64,000 bases of DNA, taken from assembly GCF_014905175.1 (NCBI RefSeq), contig NC_057789.1, positions 992,001 through 1,056,000 on the forward strand. The letters run 5' to 3'. A program made the translations under genes and the position numbers. This DNA comes from Aphidius gifuensis. Taxonomy: Eukaryota > Arthropoda > Insecta > Hymenoptera > Braconidae. Below, piece after piece: positions 60,071 to 64,000 of the stretch. Positions within the stretch are counted from its first letter, which is position 1, and each line of letters opens with the position of its first letter. The notes below the pieces were generated by a model that saw only the letters and a program-made list of their open reading frames with translations, did no database searches and was not told the DNA's origin.

Positions 60071-61187
60071 ATGACGCTGAAGCTAGCGTCTAAGTTAGCG
60101 CCTAGAATTTTCTGATCCAGGGATGATTTGGGTTCCAAGGCCCCGACTTGGATAAATAATTAGAAATGATATGAAATTTTAAAAAAATTATTAGAAATTA
60201 TTGATTAAATATTAATATACCCCAAAGAAGTCAATGATATAAAAAAACAAACCTCTGGAATAAATTACATCGTATTGAAAAAAAACAAATTCAAGGGTTG
60301 TTGGCTAAATAATTTTTTTAACTATGATAGAGTTGAGCTATCCTCGTAATTTTTTTTTTATTAAATTGTTGAAGGTCTAAGCTAATTGAGAAAAAAAAAT
60401 TATAATTTTTGAAATGGTCAAAGGGGGGTAGGGGGTGGATTTATACGATTCTACGACGACTACTGGTTTTTTTTTTTGACTATGATGGGGTTGAGCTATC
60501 CTCGTAATTTTTTTTTTAATAAATTGTCTAGGATCTAAGCTAGTTTGGAAAAAAAAATTGGAATTTTTGAAATCGTCAAAGAGGGGTAGGGGGTGGATTT
60601 TATTTGTTTTTCATTTTTTTGACTATGATGGGGTTGAGTTTGACTATTTCAAAAATTTCCATTTTTTTTTCTTGATTAGCTTAGATCCTAGACAATTTAT
60701 TAAAAAAAAAATTACGAGGATAGCTCAACTCTGTCATAATTAAAAAAATTAAAAACAAATAAAATATGATTTGACCATTTCAAAACTATCATTAGCTTTA
60801 ATCAAAATTTAATAAAAAATTACGAGGATAGCTCAAATCATAGTCAAAAATAAAATCTCAAAAATTATAATTTTTTTTTCTTAATCAGCTTAGACTTCCA
60901 ACAATTTAATAAAAAAAAAACTACGAGGATAGCTCAACTCTAACATAGATAAAAAAATTAAAAACAGTTAAAATCCACCCCTACCCCCCTTTGACCATTT
61001 CAAAAATTTCCATTTTTTTTTCTAAACTTACTGAGGTCCTAAAAAAGTTAATAAAAAAAACATCACGAGGATAGCTCTATTTTAATAATAATTGATCATA
61101 GGAGTTAAGGACCAGGCCCAACAAAATCCCTATGTTCCTTGTACTTTTAATTTCGAGACGCTCATTTAAACGCCAGCTTCAGCGTCA
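60071..61187. mobile_element. Fold-back element with terminal and internal inverted repeats
   Basis: The ends ATGACGCTGAAGCTAGCGT (left) and the inverted ACGCCAGCTTCAGCGTCAT (right) are terminal inverted repeats of about 19 bp with one mismatch. Inside, the phrase GTTGAGCTATCCTCGTAAT occurs in plus orientation at about 60331 and 60489. It occurs inverted at about 60711, 60820, 60921 and 61061 (the last diverged). It is accompanied by the G-run phrase GGGGTAGGGGGTGGATTT and its inverse. There is no ORF. This is a non-autonomous DNA transposon of fold-back type; its family was not identified. Confidence 0.75.
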
Positions 61188-62173
61188 TAAAAAATTCTAG
61201 GTAAAATGGAATAGATCCACTTAAATACACCACTAGTTCAGCCAAAGAAAAACCAAAAAATAAAATATAATATAAAATTAAAAGTAGATAAAACCCTTGG
61301 CTTTTTTTTTTATTTCATATTTTTTTTCTAGCTTACAGCAGACAATGATGGTATAGTGGCGTTGTTGAAAAAGTGGGTGAATAGTTTAGGGGGTTAAATA
61401 AAAAAAAAAGGGTTGGAAAAGTGGAGACGATCGTTGAACAAGTCTAAAAATATACGACAGTGACTTGGAAGATTGTCAGGGTGGAGTCGAAAACTATACA
61501 AGTCAAGTACATTTTTTTTTTTTCAAATTTATTTTCTTTGTATTAATTTTTTTTTCAAGGAAAAGAAATGAACATATCGATGATATAAAAAAATAATAAC
61601 ATAAATAGCTGAATCGTATTTAAAAAGGCATAAATTTTATTGTCTCAGATGTCATTGAGATTTTTTGTAAGATAATTTAAACTTTGTAAAGAATTTTGTA
61701 ATGTCATTTGTAGAATATTACATTGTAATAATATTGATGAATTTTAACTAGTTGAAATTGAGTTAGAAGTTATAATATATTTTACATTAGCAAGAATTTA
61801 AATACCCAAGGGTTGTAATTTTTATTATATTTCTTTTTTGTTTTTTTAAAATATTACCGTTGTTATATAATGTCTTTTAGTTTTGTAAATTATATTATGC
61901 ATTTTGTTCTAGCTACAAAAACTTTTGATTATGATATTATTTTTAATTTTACTTTTGCATAACACCATTTTAACAATACAAATTTAAACAAGAATCATCA
62001 GATAAAATATATACATAAATAAATATACATGTATTTTTTAAAAAAATGATGATAAATGTTTTTGGTCCAGTGAAAATACATTTTAATATAATAACATAAT
62101 ATCCTGACTATTTTCACAATCATGACAAAACGGAAATTTAATATCTCATCGTGGTTAAATTCACTTTAATTTT
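61188..62173. other. Non-coding DNA between fold-back element and right arm
   Basis: AT-rich; a balanced block at 61330-61515 (GGTGGAGTCGAAAACTATAC). No exon is seen. Confidence 0.4.
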
Positions 62174-62780
62174 AATAAATGTCAAGCTACATAATAACAA
62201 AATTTAATTGATTAATTTTTTTTGCTATTATTAAATAATGTTTTTTAAATAAATAAAATTAAATGAAAAAAATTTATTTTAGAATTTTAATTGTACTACA
62301 CATGGTCAAGGTTAAATCAAGTAAAAATTATCAAATATAATTATAAAAAATAAATGAATAATCTTATTTTATTGTTTTTGTTATTTAATAATTTTTTTTT
62401 GTTAATTATACATGTGAAATAAAAAAAAAAAAAAATTTAGTCAGACACTGGTTGACTTGTACTACTGAAATATGTAATGTCGTGTTAATTTTTTAATTCT
62501 TAAATTATTTCCAAATAAAATTATCAAATATAATTATAAAAATAAATAAAATATTGAATTTATTATTTTTGTGTTATATAATTATTTTTCATTAATTATA
62601 AATGTAAAATAAAAAAATTCAATTTTTGATTTAACCCAGTTATTGATTTGTACTGTTGACATACTTAACTTCACAAAAATCACCTTAATTTTCAGACAAT
62701 TTTTCAATGATTTATTAAATAAAATAAATTTCTATCAGCCATTAATTATTATTTAATGAAATTTATCAATAAACTTGTGT
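62174..62780. repeat. Right arm of the long inverted repeat
   Basis: Inverted copy of 54611-55220, beginning AATAAATGTCAAGCTAC and ending AATAAACTTGTGT. A third, more decayed subrepeat (CCTGTCATTGACTTGTACTT) lies just beyond it at about 62890-62990, which suggests the repeat family once extended further on this side. Confidence 0.9.
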
Positions 62781-64000
62781 ATAAACATGCATCTATTTGC
62801 CACAAAAAATTCGAAAAAAAAGTGCATTGTATTTTGTTTTACTTTCAAATTCGATGATATATATAATAAATTATACGCAGCAATATATTATCAAATTATT
62901 TTTAATTAATTTTAAATGTAAAATAAAAAACAAAATTTACTATCTAACCCTGTCATTGACTTGTACTTCTAAAATATTTAATATTACAAGAGAATGTCAG
63001 GTTTTTATATCTCACGTCATTTAATTTAATTTCCAACAATTTCTCTATTTACTAAAAAAACCAAAAAAAATATAATATATCAGAAATTAAAATATATCCA
63101 GCAATAAATTAATAAAAAAAAAAAAGGCTTATAGGAAAATTGTACAACATAAATCGTAGAAAAAAGAAAAAAAAAAAAAATGATAATAGTTTTATTGTTG
63201 TAGAGAAATGTGATAAATTTATTTTCATTATTTTTCATAGTTTGTTTGTATATGTGTGTGTGTATGTTTAGTATATATTTGCGACTGTGTGTGACCCAGT
63301 TAATCCGCCCCAAATCAGGCTTTTGCCACCTTCTACCACCCAGGTCAACATTCCACACTGGATGATAGCAGGGATAGTGGTGTTAGTTGGTGGTGTTGGT
63401 TCAACTGGCTTTTGATATGACGATATGGTTTACGCTTTCTATCTCACCCTCTTATTCTCTCCCTCTTCCTCCCTCTCTCTCTCTCTATTTTCTCTTCCTC
63501 TTTTCTTTGTAACTTTTTTTTCTCCCCTTGAAAAACCTGGTTTATCATCATTATTCTTGTTTAGATTACATAATATATTTTTTTTTTATACATAACTGAG
63601 GTTGGCGATAGATAAAATAATCACAAAAAAAAATTTCATATAAAAATTTAAAAAATTATGACTCATCCTGTTGCATGGAATTTATTAAAATTGAAAATCA
63701 AAATCTTTCTTTCTTTTTTTTTTTTACTTGGTGATTGTGCAAAATAGGCGTATCTCCATGTATTTTTTTTTTTAATTTAAATTTTAATAAATTAAAATTT
63801 AATTTTTCTTTATGAAAAATTTTTCACATAAATATTTCTTTATCTTTTAAAAATTAAAAAAAAAAATAAATAAAACGAGCAGCTACAATTTTTTACCTTG
63901 CAACTTTTTACTTAAAAACTAAATTTTATTATTATTTTTTAACCTCAAACTATTTTATCTTTTCAGCTTTATTTTTTAATTCAAAATTTCTTATTTTATT
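62781..64000. other. Right-edge non-coding region with a pyrimidine-rich tract
   Basis: After the decayed subrepeat the DNA is AT-rich. A balanced island at 63290-63420 is followed by a CT-rich tract at about 63437-63530 (CTCTCTCTCTCTCT core), that is, GAGA repeats on the minus strand, a common feature of insect regulatory DNA. No exon was recognised. Confidence 0.45.

Noticed and set aside
54611..62780. Maverick/Polinton transposon with long terminal inverted repeats
   Set aside because: The interior has no polymerase, integrase or capsid-like reading frame; only short A/T-biased frames.
63080..63358. Minus-strand ORF beginning MWNVDLGGRRWQKPDLG
   Set aside because: Only the first 30 codons look balanced and no splice site or family was recognised; it is treated as an island, not a gene.

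Overview
This window is AT-rich eukaryotic nuclear DNA. It has short introns with GT-AG borders, U-rich intron ends and frequent poly-Asn and poly-Gln codon runs. The gene set (brachyury/byn, parkin with the insect-type N-terminal extension, syntaxin 1A, DPY30, FNIP, DNAJB13, SAXO) is that of an insect. The base composition would fit a hymenopteran such as a parasitoid wasp, but that last step is inference. Exon models were assembled by eye from splice signals, reading phase and family resemblance.

Layout. 1-1641: 3' flank, with one unexplained less AT-rich island. 1642-4758 (-): an 11-exon SAXO-type microtubule protein with 12 repeats. 5055-8556 (-): folliculin-interacting protein. 9060-10735: a repeat-bounded insert carrying an unrecognised 138-codon ORF. 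11148-13542 (-): DNAJB13-type axonemal co-chaperone. 14074-25278 (+): a SOX/MATA-type HMG-box gene with an alternative first exon that bypasses most of the HMG box, and two alternative 3' ends. 27326-30172 (+): brachyury. 30570-32325 (-): parkin, tail-to-tail with brachyury. 32651-33523 (+): DPY30, head-to-head with parkin. 34202-35617 (+): a secreted DUF3105/TP53I13-like protein. 41559-51591 (-): syntaxin 1A, 5' end outside the window. From 51592 to the right edge I see no convincing exon; this is probably a very long syntaxin 1A upstream intron, and it is full of repeats.

The most striking points are these. (1) Syntaxin 1A has two interchangeable exons for the second half of the SNARE helix and three interchangeable membrane-anchor exons, giving up to six proteins. 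(2) The HMG-box gene has phase-matched alternative first exons, so one product would lack most of the DNA-binding domain. (3) A MITE-like element of about 560 bp sits in the same orientation in an intron of the HMG gene and in an intron of brachyury. (4) Two arms of about 610 bp form a near-identical inverted repeat 7 kb apart, and a separate 1.1-kb fold-back element lies between them. (5) A tRNA-derived SINE lies inside syntaxin 1A.

Functionally, SAXO and DNAJB13 both belong to the motile-cilium/sperm axoneme. The HMG-box gene, byn and DPY30 are transcription or chromatin regulators. Parkin and FNIP act in mitochondrial quality control and nutrient signalling. Syntaxin 1A drives synaptic vesicle fusion. 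Apart from the head-to-head and tail-to-tail pairs, I see no operon-like organisation.
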